This document shows positions 25,520 to 36,900 of a stretch of 53,151 nt of DNA, piece by piece. Positions within the stretch are counted from its first letter, which is position 1, and each line of letters begins with the position of its first letter. Under the pieces are notes generated by a model, which searched no databases, was not told the origin of the DNA, and was given only the letters and a program-made list of their open reading frames with translations. Location: contig CAJTCE010000027.1 in assembly GCA_910574745.1 (NCBI GenBank), forward strand, positions 1 to 53,151. Reading direction: 5' to 3'. The position numbers were made by a program, and so were the translations under genes. Source of the DNA: Lachnospiraceae bacterium. Lineage in GTDB: Bacteria; Bacillota; Clostridia; Lachnospirales; Lachnospiraceae.

Positions 25520-25708
25520 TTATATGGAAATATCGATATTGGCTCCGATGTGAGGATTTACGGATAACTCCATAGAATGATCCATCATGGAAGTAAGATT
25601 TGAACCCAGATCAGTGGCTAAGTCCAAAGTTTTGTCCAACATGGCGATTCCTACGCTGTTCATTAAATCGGTCTGTGCCATTGACATGGATAAAGCCGCA
25701 ATATCCAT
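25520..25708 (-). CDS. YjfB-family putative motility protein
   Basis: A 62-residue protein matching the YjfB family: MDIAALSMSMAQTDLMNSVG followed by a short central segment and a polar C-terminus with HIGANIDISI. Family members are small, often near flagellar genes, and have no proven function. The AGGAGGG box precedes the ATG. It is transcribed with the diguanylate cyclase, probably from the promoter at 25760-25787. Confidence 0.85.
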   Translation of the reverse strand: MDIAALSMSMAQTDLMNSVGIAMLDKTLDLATDLGSNLTSMMDHSMELSVNPHIGANIDISI

Positions 25709-25759
25709 CTTTCATCCCTCCTTAAAATTTATTTTGTATAAAACTTTATAATTAGTTAC

Positions 25760-25787
25760 ATTTTAGCACATTCAGATAAAAATACAA
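25760..25787 (-). promoter_or_regulatory. Promoter of yjfB and the diguanylate cyclase gene
   Basis: On the minus strand TTGTAT, 16 bases and TAAAAT stand about 50 bases before the yjfB start. Confidence 0.5.
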
Positions 25788-25841
25788 CTGGTTTATCAGA
25801 TATTTGCTCATATTTTTTCGGAGTTCCAAAGGTGGTTTTGC

Positions 25842-25870
25842 TGGACAAAAAGAATAAAAAAAGCTATAAT
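25842..25870 (+). promoter_or_regulatory. Promoter of the degenerate GGDEF gene
   Basis: TGGACA, 17 bases and a perfect TATAAT lie about 55 bases before the start codon at 25926, divergent from the yjfB promoter. Confidence 0.6.
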
Positions 25871-25925
25871 ATTTTTAATTTATTGCCTGCATAAAGGTGG
25901 CATTTATAAAAGAGAGGGATCGGAT

Positions 25926-26840
25926 ATGGCATTTGGACTTGTACCGTTGGAAAAACGACTGAAAGACAATATTCGCAATTACAGCCTTGACCAGATTTAT
26001 GAAATCGGGCAGCTGTCCCGGTTTTTAGAAGGCATCAATATAGTGACGGGCATTAGCCTTTTGCTGACTGACAGGCATGGAGAGAAAGCGGTCAGTGCAG
26101 GCAATTTCGTAGGCTTTAAGCCGGATACGGTAAATGCCCCCGGCAAAAAGATACGGGTGGCGGGCAGAACGATTGCACACCTTTATACAAAGGAAGAGGA
26201 AAACGGCGATAGGGTAAAGGAAAGCTTGGTGGAGGCTGTGGTAGCGCAGCTGACGGAGCAGGCCGCGAAATCCTATGAGGCCGCCGAGCTGTCCTTATAT
26301 GTAGACGATTTGGAGAAAAAACTGGAAAAGGAGCAGTATCGGGTAAAGCACGGGGAAAAAGAAGACGCTTTGACCGGTGTGCTCAACAGTACTTATTTTG
26401 ACAATAAAATGCAGATTATTGACCGTTCCCAGGCAGTGCCGGTGGCGGTTATCTGTGCCAATATCAATGACTGGAAATATGTCAACGACAATTTCGGGGA
26501 TGAAGAGAGCGACCGTTTGATTCAGGTGGTTGCGGGATTTTTAAAGCAAGAGGCAAAGGCGGAGTATATTATCGGCAGGTGCGGCGGAGATTTCTTTAAT
26601 GTTTTGATTCCCATGGCGGAGGATGGAGAAGCGGAAGACTATTGCAAGAGGGTACAGCAGAAGTGTCTTGAGTTTGAAGATGCACATTTAGCCCCCAGCG
26701 TAGCCTGTGGATCTGTAATCAAGTATAATGTGGAGCAGGCTCTTGCGGATTTGGTTTCCGATGCCGAATACGAGATGTTCGATAACAAATTCGAGATAAA
26801 GAATGCCCCCGGATACAGGGAGCGGTTGGAAAAACGATGA
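25926..26840 (+). CDS. Degenerate GGDEF-domain protein
   Basis: A 304-residue cytoplasmic protein. Residues 1-120 may be a small-molecule sensor of GAF or PocR type (weak similarity only). A coiled segment follows, then a GGDEF fold from about 150 (DALTGVLNSTYFDNKM). The active-site motif is RCGGDFF, so the catalytic acidic residue is replaced by Phe, and the metal-binding strand reads CANINDWKYVN. It is therefore probably not a cyclase and may bind c-di-GMP or serve as a regulator. It overlaps the next HAD gene by 4 bases (ATGA). Confidence 0.85.
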   Translation: MAFGLVPLEKRLKDNIRNYSLDQIYEIGQLSRFLEGINIVTGISLLLTDRHGEKAVSAGNFVGFKPDTVNAPGKKIRVAGRTIAHLYTKEEENGDRVKESLVEAVVAQLTEQAAKSYEAAELSLYVDDLEKKLEKEQYRVKHGEKEDALTGVLNSTYFDNKMQIIDRSQAVPVAVICANINDWKYVNDNFGDEESDRLIQVVAGFLKQEAKAEYIIGRCGGDFFNVLIPMAEDGEAEDYCKRVQQKCLEFEDAHLAPSVACGSVIKYNVEQALADLVSDAEYEMFDNKFEIKNAPGYRERLEKR

Positions 26841-27628
26841 AAAGAAAAGCAGTATTTTTTGATATAGACGGAACATTATATGAACAGGGAAAGCCTGTGG
26901 AAGAGTCTGCCATAGAAGCAATCCGGGAAATCCGGAGAAAAGGGCATCTGGCCTTTATCTGTACAGGCAGAAGCCGGGTCATGGTTCCAAAGGAACCGGT
27001 TCTATCCATAGGCTTTGACGGAGTGGTGGCATCCTGCGGCACTTATGGGGAATATGACAAGGAGACGTTGTTCCATTATCCCCTGTCCAAGGAACAGTAT
27101 ATCAAAATGATCACGACCTTCCGAAAATATAATGCCATGTATATATTAGAGGGAACGGAATATATTTATTATGATGAGGAAATGGTAAACGATTTTGAAA
27201 ATGACTGGTATCTCAGGCATATAAACACCATGCTTCCTCATAATTTTTTGCCCGTGCAGGAGGTTTCTGACATCAACGCCTGCAAGGCAAGCATTCATGC
27301 CAGAAATGTGGAGCCGGAGGAAATATACAGGAGCCTCGGAGAAGATTTTGAGGTGCTAGAGCATGTTTTCGGCGTGGCGGAATTTGTGCCCAAAGGGTTT
27401 TCCAAGGCGAAGGGAATCGAGCTGATGTGTGAAAAGCTGGGAATCGGTCTGGAGGATACCATAGCGGTGGGAGACAGCATAAACGATGTGGATATGCTCA
27501 AATTCGCCAAAATCGGCGTTTGCATGGGAAACGGAAGCGTCCCGGCAAAGGAATGTGCGGACTATATTACCACAGGAATCCATGAGGATGGTATTTATCA
27601 CGCCATGGAACATTTCGGACTGTTATAG
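26837..27628 (+). CDS. Cof-type HAD-IIB phosphatase
   Basis: A 263-residue HAD-IIB phosphatase: FFDIDGTLYEQG, CTGRSR, FSKAKGIELM, VGDSINDVDML and a C2 cap. All four motifs are intact. Its ATG overlaps the stop of the GGDEF-like gene, a strong sign of coupled translation. The substrate is unknown; sugar phosphates are common for the family. It is probably expressed from the TATAAT promoter upstream of the GGDEF-like gene. Confidence 0.9.
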   Translation: MKRKAVFFDIDGTLYEQGKPVEESAIEAIREIRRKGHLAFICTGRSRVMVPKEPVLSIGFDGVVASCGTYGEYDKETLFHYPLSKEQYIKMITTFRKYNAMYILEGTEYIYYDEEMVNDFENDWYLRHINTMLPHNFLPVQEVSDINACKASIHARNVEPEEIYRSLGEDFEVLEHVFGVAEFVPKGFSKAKGIELMCEKLGIGLEDTIAVGDSINDVDMLKFAKIGVCMGNGSVPAKECADYITTGIHEDGIYHAMEHFGLL

Positions 27629-27760
27629 GTTCTGAAAAGGTCTAATTATAAAATAAGTATTAAATGTGCCTGATTCAGGGGTCTATAAGAAAAAGTGAGA
27701 ACACGTGAGAAAAACATATGAAAAAGAGAGGAAAAGGAAGCAATATCGGTTTAGATGGGT

Positions 27761-27789
27761 TTGCAACACCTTTCATTAATTACTAATAT
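27761..27789 (+). promoter_or_regulatory. Sigma-A promoter of groESL
   Basis: TTGCAA, exactly 17 bases, then TAATAT. Transcription would start near 27796, at the edge of the CIRCE operator. Confidence 0.75.
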
Positions 27790-27800
27790 ATGGGTTGTAG

Positions 27801-27827
27801 TTAGCACTCAAAGGAAGTGAGTGCTAA
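27801..27827. promoter_or_regulatory. CIRCE operator (HrcA site)
   Basis: A perfect TTAGCACTC, nine-base spacer and GAGTGCTAA. HrcA binds this element and represses groESL until heat stress. hrcA itself is not in this window. Confidence 0.97.
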
Positions 27828-27870
27828 TAAAAAGAAAAAATTTAAATGACATATAAGGAGGCTTTTAATT

Positions 27871-28143
27871 ATGAAATTAGCACCACTTGGCGACAGAGTC
27901 GTATTAAAACCGTTAGTTGCAGAAGAGACAACCAAATCCGGCATCGTCCTTCCGGGAACTGAAAAAGAGAAACCCCAGCAGGCTGAGGTTGTGGCGGTAG
28001 GTCCGGGAACCGAAAAGGTTAAGATGGAAGTAAAGGAAGGGGATAAAGTTATTTATTCCAAATATGCGGGAACAGAGGTTAAAGCCGATGATGAAAACTT
28101 TATTATCGTAAGCCAGTCGGATGTTCTTGCGGTTATCCAGTAA
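27871..28143 (+). CDS. groES: Co-chaperonin GroES
   Basis: A 90-residue Hsp10. PLGDRVVLKPL starts the barrel; a mobile loop with the expected hydrophobic triplet (SGIVLPG) contacts GroEL. The C-terminus VSQSDVLAVIQ is typical. A strong AAGGAGG precedes the ATG. It is first in the operon, after CIRCE and the sigma-A promoter. Confidence 0.98.
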   Translation: MKLAPLGDRVVLKPLVAEETTKSGIVLPGTEKEKPQQAEVVAVGPGTEKVKMEVKEGDKVIYSKYAGTEVKADDENFIIVSQSDVLAVIQ

Positions 28144-28180
28144 GCGGAAAAAGTCAGAAAAAATATTGTGGAAATATTAG

Positions 28181-29815
<1,635 letters not shown>

Positions 29816-29830
29816 GAAATAAGTACCTGC

Positions 29831-29869
29831 CAATAGAGAACAATAGAGAATAATAGAGAATAATAGAGA
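29831..29869. repeat. Four copies of a 10-bp tandem repeat
   Basis: AATAGAGAAC/T units follow each other directly, between the groEL stop codon and the terminator. Confidence 0.8.
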
Positions 29870-29920
29870 AGAGGATTTGGCTCGAACCCATTATGGCTTC
29901 GGTGGCAAATCCTCTTTTTT
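29870..29920 (+). terminator. Terminator of groESL
   Basis: AGAGGATTTG and its complement CAAATCCTCT enclose a 26-base loop and are followed by a T-run. A clear rho-independent terminator, though the loop is long. Confidence 0.85.
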
Positions 29921-30011
29921 AACTGGATATTATGGCAACACTTTTTTAGAGTAAAATAGGAAAGAAATCGCATTCCATTTGTGCAGAATCACGAAAAACG
30001 GCTTTTTCACA

Positions 30012-30040
30012 TTGAAAATTTGTGAAAAAAGTAGTAAAAT
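30012..30040 (+). promoter_or_regulatory. Promoter of the sortase gene
   Basis: TTGAAA, exactly 17 bases and TAAAAT lie about 65 bases before the sortase start. Confidence 0.65.
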
Positions 30041-30104
30041 ATATTTATCATGGATAGTTACACCCATGTTTTAAAAATATAAGCTGCGAAATGGATCTCG
30101 GAAT

Positions 30105-30893
30105 ATGAAAAGGAATGCAAGGGAAGGTAGAAAAACGAACAGAGGATTTGACAAGGCGCTGCTTTGTGCCGGATGTGTTTTTCTTGTTGTTTTTCTGGCG
30201 GCGGGTTACTTTTTGTTACAATATTACGGGGACTATCGTGAGCAAAAGGAAATGGATGATACAGTTGCCGGATTGAGACAGGTGCCAAAAGAGAGTGGCC
30301 AGGACGGTGTTCGCACCGTGGAGTGGCAGGAGGTTTATGAGAGGAATGCCATGAGGTTAAGAGAGATGAATCCCGATTACATAGCATGGCTTACGGTTCC
30401 CGATACGGAAATTTATTATCCTGTGGTAAAGAGAGATAATTCTTATTATCTGTATCATGATTTTATGCAGCAGTCCAACAGCCACGGCGCTATTTTTATG
30501 GATGAGAGCTGCAGCCGGGATGACGGGGTTATTCTTTTACATGGACATCATATGAAGGATGGTACCATGTTTGGAGGACTCAAAAAATATAAAAGGGAAA
30601 AATTCAGACAGGAACATGAAATAATATATCTGGATTGGGGAAACGGGGATGAACCATACAGGGTATTTGCTGCGGCGTTAATTGATTTGACGGATGAGGA
30701 ATACTTTCATTACAATGAGCTTCCCGGTGCAGATGGGGATACGCAGGAATACTTGAGGGAATTGAAACGCAATTCTTTCTGGTATGATGATTCTACGGAA
30801 ATTGACGGACAGGTTGTGCTGCTTTCCACTTGTGAATACGGAACCGCACAGCAGCGTCTGGTTATCGGGGCCGTTGCAAAGCCCGGCAGGTAA
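30105..30893 (+). CDS. Class B sortase
   Basis: A 262-residue transpeptidase with an N-terminal membrane anchor at about residues 20-42 (CVFLVVFLAAGYFLLQYY). The catalytic histidine is in LLHGHHMKDGTMF, the cysteine in LLSTCEYG and the arginine in QQRLVI, in the right order; spacing and the TLSTC-like motif point to class B. It should join the C-terminus of wall proteins to peptidoglycan. It sits upstream of a giant protein with a sorting signal, its probable substrate. The ribosome binding site is weak. Confidence 0.92.
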   Translation: MKRNAREGRKTNRGFDKALLCAGCVFLVVFLAAGYFLLQYYGDYREQKEMDDTVAGLRQVPKESGQDGVRTVEWQEVYERNAMRLREMNPDYIAWLTVPDTEIYYPVVKRDNSYYLYHDFMQQSNSHGAIFMDESCSRDDGVILLHGHHMKDGTMFGGLKKYKREKFRQEHEIIYLDWGNGDEPYRVFAAALIDLTDEEYFHYNELPGADGDTQEYLRELKRNSFWYDDSTEIDGQVVLLSTCEYGTAQQRLVIGAVAKPGR

Positions 30894-30995
30894 AACCTGC
30901 AAAGGCAGGCCGACGGGGAACTTAAGCGATGTGACGGAATCGTTTCACGCGGGAGTTAATGGCAGAAAATCATAGCATTGGGGAGGAATGTTCTT

Positions 30996-33900
30996 ATGAA
31001 GAAAAAACTGTTAAACAGAGGAAAAAGAAGGGTTCTAAAGAGAATCTTTTCAGCCATGTTAGTTATGGTGCTGATGTCGACAGGGATGTTTACAGACGTT
31101 AATGCAGGAAGGAGAGGCGTTGGTTTTACGGGAGTATCGGACAACAGCCTTTTACCGGCAAACCCTGCGCAGGATGATGCATCGTTGTATTTTGAGCCGA
31201 TAAATGGAGACAATGCGTTGCCTGCGTCCGGCAGGGCGTTGAGATATCTGGCAGAGAGCAGAGGGACAGATATTTTTGATAATACGACCATTACTTTGAA
31301 TAAGCTGACTTTGAAGGCAAGCTATCAGGATGACAGCGGTAAGAGCCATACGGTGGAGCTGACCCAGAACGGGAATTTTGAACTTCCCTACAATGCGGAT
31401 ATCAATATGAGGCTGGACTTTATGCTGGGGATTCCATCCGCTGTTGAGCCGGGGCGTCCTTACACCTACAAGCTACCTGAGGGAATCAGGGTGGATGTGG
31501 AGGCAACCCACGACCTGGCCGATAACGACGGTAAGTCAATCGGTACTGTTCATATTTCAAGGGATGGTACGCTGACTTTTATCTTTGAAAAACTAGACGA
31601 TAATCCTACCAATAGAAATATTCCCTTTTACGTACAGTTTGAAGGGGGATTAAGTGAAGAAAATCAGGAAGCGGGCAAGCATATAGACGTCAAATTTCCC
31701 ACTGCTTCCGGAGATTTTGATTTTTCCATTGATACTACAGGTAAAACAGGGGTTGAGGAAAAACCAGAGGCGGGTCCCGTTATTATGGAAAAGTCCGGCA
31801 GCCGTGTGATCAGTGAGAACGGAAGAAACTATATTGAGTGGACGGTATCCCTTGGGGCAAACGGAAGAGACTATATTACGGGAACCATTCACGACAATTT
31901 ACCGGCAGGACTTACCTATGCGGCTATTCCCGGTTATCCAAAGGTAAGCGGACTTTCATGGGGGAATGGCGGCTATGTGGAAACCAACGCCAAGGATGGG
32001 GATACATCCATTGATATCAATGTGATTGACTGTAAGCCGGACTGGCGCGCCAACGTTACTTTCTGTACTTATTATGACGAAGCCGCATTTGGAAATATTA
32101 ATGCCGGCACCAGTCAGATTATTAACAATAAGGCTTTTTTTGAACCGGAGGACAAAACAGAATGGTCAGAGGACGACGGAGAGGTAACCATCAGACCGGA
32201 TGTGCTCAGTAAAAGCGGTTCCAAAGTGGACGCCAACGGAAATATTAACTGGACTGTAGTTATTAATAAAGAAAAATTAAACCTGAAAAATGTTACTTAC
32301 CATGATATTTTTGGCAACGGGCAGGAACTGGTGGGCGGTAGCAGCGCGATTAAGATAAGCCCTGCGCTGCCCTCGGGAAGCACTTTAAATACAACTGCTA
32401 ATGGCTTTAATATCCAGTTTTCGGGTAGTGTAGATGATACCAAGACCTATACGATTACCTATACCACCCATGTAACGGATCTTGCACAGCAGTCCTTTAA
32501 AAATACCGGAAATCTCACAGGCGGGGACAATGTTACATATGATGTGATGCAGGAAGCGACTGTGCCGGGGCTTACCCTGCTTCAGAAAAACTGTAAAGAT
32601 TACAACAGTATAACCAACCGCTTTACATGGCAGATCATTGTAAATCCGGAAAATGTGGAAATGAACAATGTGGTTGTCACAGATACCTTTGACGCCACAG
32701 CCATGAAATATGTCAGCGCAAGCGTAACGCCTGCGACAGTGAGCGACGGCAGGCTTACGTTTAATCTGGGTAATATTAATAAACGGCAGGTCATTGAAAT
32801 CGTAACAGAGATTATAAATCCCGAGAGCTATGGAGAGAATAACTGGACGGGATTTAGAAACCATTCGGAGATGGTAAGCTCTTTGAATCCCACTACGCCT
32901 GTAAACGCTGATGCGGAAAGATATGTTCAGGTTAAAAAGCCGGAACTGATATACAAAAACGGACAGATTAAGGATAATGGCACCGTGGAATGGGTCATTA
33001 CCGTATTGGAACCCCAGCTTGCAGTGGAAAGCCTGACCTTGACGGATATTATTCCGGCGGGAATGGAATACATTCCGGGAAGTTTCCGGCTTCAGAATAT
33101 GTATTATGATGCAAGTCCTGTTTACAGAGATCCGGTCATCGGTACCAGCGGGGGACGGCAGACAATTTCTTATACCTTATCAAATGCTCCTGAGGAAAGC
33201 AGATTTTATAAGAACGCTTTTCAGGTTTATTACAGTACAAAGGTTCCTGACTTAGATGAAGCAAACGAGAGCAAAAAATATACCAACCATGCGGAGATTT
33301 CGGTTGATTATGAAGGAAATATCAATATAAAGGATGATGCCGAAAGTTCGGTAGAGGGAGTTGTAGGCGGAGTTGTCAACAAAACCTACAGCTATAAATG
33401 GGGTACCAGGGATGTTGAATGGACCGTTACCATTAATGAGGCCCGTAACGATATGAGCAGCATCCAGAATCCGAAGATTTACGACAACCTTGCCGACTAT
33501 TTTGATTATGCGGGCGGAAAGCTGTATAAGCTGGATGCAAAAGGAAATAAGACCGAGGTTTTGGGAAGCCAGTATGTGGTTACCGTGGTCAACGGAAAAA
33601 TTATCGTACAGCTGCCCAATATCGGCAGCGACTGCTATCAGTTTGTGTTTACCACACGATTTAACTGTCTTGCACAGGAGCTGGAAGGGAAACGGATTAC
33701 CAATACGGTTGTTTTCGACGGAGATGGAAAATCCTTTGAAAAGGAAAGCGGCAACGTAGATAACGTAAACTTCAGTTCTTCTTCGGCAGGCGCGGTTACA
33801 AGAAGGGAAATCAGGGTTAAAAAGGTGGACTCCGTTACCGGAAAACCTTTGGAAGGGGCAAGATTTGAACTGCGCTTAAACGGCGAGGCAATCGGCGTGG

Positions 33901-36900
33901 CAACCTCCGGGGAAAACGGCTATGCGGTTTTTGAAAGCTATAATAACCTTTTGGGATATGAATTACATTTGTACGAACTTCAGGCTCCTGACGGTTATAC
34001 TATTTTAGAGCAGGAAAAAATTATTACCGACTATGATACGGAACATCTTAAGACGGATGAAAACGGAATTCAATATTATGAAATTGAAGTTCCCAATGTT
34101 AATAAGGATAGACAGAATACAGGGGATATGCATATTAAGAAGACCAATGAATACGGCGACATACTGCCGGGGGCGGAGATTGGGCTTTATGCAGACGCTG
34201 CCTGCACTACTTTACTGGACACAAGAATTACCAACGACTCCGGTACGGCTGACTTTTCCGGCTATGGAGAGGGTACTTATTATTTAAGAGAAATAACGCC
34301 GCCGCCGGGATATAAGCTTTCATCTCCCAACAACGCGGTTACTGTAGTGATCGACAGAGACCCTGTGGATAACAATAATATCAGGGTTACCTATAACGGA
34401 AGCGATGTGGATGTTTTTGAGATAGAAAATACCCATGCTTTGGGCAGTCTGCGGATCAAGAAGGTAGTAAAGGGCAGTACCACAGGAATTTCCGGTGCAT
34501 CCTTTTCCATCTACAATGACATTAATTGTACAGACAGGGTTGCTTATGGCACTACAGACAGCAGCGGATTTTTGACGTTAAGCGGTTTAGAGCTTGGAAG
34601 GACTTACTATTACAGAGAGACGGCGGCTCCCGGCAATTATGTGCTGGATAATACCATTCATGCCATAACGGTTGGAAAAGGAACGGAAACTGAGGATCAG
34701 ATAAAAGATATTACGGTAGAAAATGAACCGGCCAGAGGTAATATAGTCATTACCAAGACGGATAACAGCATGCCGGCGCAGACTCTGTCGGGCGTAAGCT
34801 TTACTTTGTATGCGGAGAACGGCACTACGGTGGTGCAGGGACCTGTTGAGACAGACAGTCAGGGCGTTGCAGTATTTACGGATGTTCCTTTCGGCAATTA
34901 TGTGATTAAGGAAACTACCGGAAAAACCGGATATGCAGTAGCTTCCGACAAAAATGTTACGGTAAATGTTATCGGGGACGTGGAAGTGACCATGGTCAAT
35001 AGGGTCATTAAATGCGATATCAGGATTCTCAAAGTGGAATCGGGTTCTACGAGCACAAAGCTTTCCGGAGCCAGATTCGGGCTTTATACCCAGAGCGGAA
35101 AGCAGGTGGCGTCAGGAGTAACCAATGCGGACGGCGAGGTAGTGTTCCACGATATTCCGTATGGGGATTATGTTTTAAAAGAGTTAGAAGCGCCGGAAGG
35201 CTATAAGGATGCTGCCGGTACATGGACCATAACCGGTTCGAATATTGAGAATGCATTTAACGGTAGTGGCGTATACAGCTATACCATTGATAATGAAAAA
35301 GAAAACGGAAGCATAAGGCTTGTGAAAAACGGCGAAAAGGAAGGAGACGCTCATAAAGGAGAGTTTGAACCTTTAGCAGGAGCTCTTTTTACCCTTTTCG
35401 ATGCAAACATGCTTCCTGTGGCGACGGCAACCTCTCAGTCCAACGGCTATGTAGAGTTTACGCAGCTTCGTTACGGCACCTATTATATACAGGAGACGAA
35501 GGCGCCGGACGGATTTGTAAGGGATACGGGAATTTACAAGGTTATTGTGGATTCTGATACCATGCAGACTCAGTATGTAACGGATACGGGAAAAGCGAAT
35601 CTTGTGGTCAATAACAATAGGTCCAACGCACCCTATATCAGTGTAAAGCTGAAGAAGGTTGACAGTGAGACCGGAAGGTCGGTAGCCAATGCGACCTTTG
35701 TTATGTATGCAACGGAGAACGGAAAATCGACGCCAATCGGCTCAGCGGTAACAGGAGCTGACGGAATCGCATATTTTAAGCGGATTCATGTAGAAGATGA
35801 TGATGACAATACAATTTATACCATTAAAGAAACATCGTCTCCGGCAGGATATTATGATCCGGATGCCCAAAATGAAATCGTTTTAGGGGATGGCAGGGTA
35901 GAAATAAATAAATATGCGGATCCTTTAGTTGATGGTAGACCTAATCTGACAGATGATGAGATTTTGTGGATAGGCGGTTCTAATCCCACCGGCGACCAGA
36001 TCGTGGAAAATGTTCCGATAAAAGGACGGATTCTGATTACAAAAACTGCTATAGCGGAAGGAAATCCTCCTTTGGCAGGAGTACAGTACACACTGTATCA
36101 GGAAATAAACGGAAAGAAAGAGAAAGTCAATATTACGGGAGTAACAAATCCCGTTACAACCAATAAGGATGGATGGGCGGTATTCGATGACCTTCCCTGC
36201 GGAATCTATTATGTAAAGGAGACAGGCGTACCTAAAGGCTATACTTTGAGCGAAGAAGAGACCAGATTTGTTATCATTGATGACAGTACGAAAGAGGTAG
36301 CCTACAAGGATATGCCCATTGAGGTATGGGTAAGCAAGCAGGCTGTTGACGGAAGTGCGGAGATTCAGGGAGCGGTGTTTAAGATCGTGGCTAAAGACAA
36401 TCCGGATAAGGTAATCGACAGCTGGACTTCCAACGACAGACGGCCTCACAGCGTTCTACCGGGCGTTTTGGAAATAGGAAAGACCTATATATTGTCGGAA
36501 ATGATTGCACCGGACGGCTATGGCTATATGCCGGATGCGGAATTTACCGTTAATTCGGACGGAAGCATTACCGTAAACGGAAATGCGGAGAAAAACGGGC
36601 AGACTGTTGTTATGAGAGATAAACCTATTAATCTGGCGATCAGTAAGCAGGCGGAGGAAGCGCCGGGAACGGAGCTTGCCAATGCAATCATGGCAATTCT
36701 CGATGAAGACGGTAAGGAGATACATCGTTTTACTACCAATGGAATTGCACCCTATGAGGTACCTTTGGGAATCCTGACGGCACCGAAAACGGGTTATAAC
36801 GTATATACCTTAAGAGAAATCAGTGCACCGGATACTTATGCGCTGGCGGATGATATTAAATTTTCCGTTGGTGCGGACGGCACGGTATATGAAGGAACAG

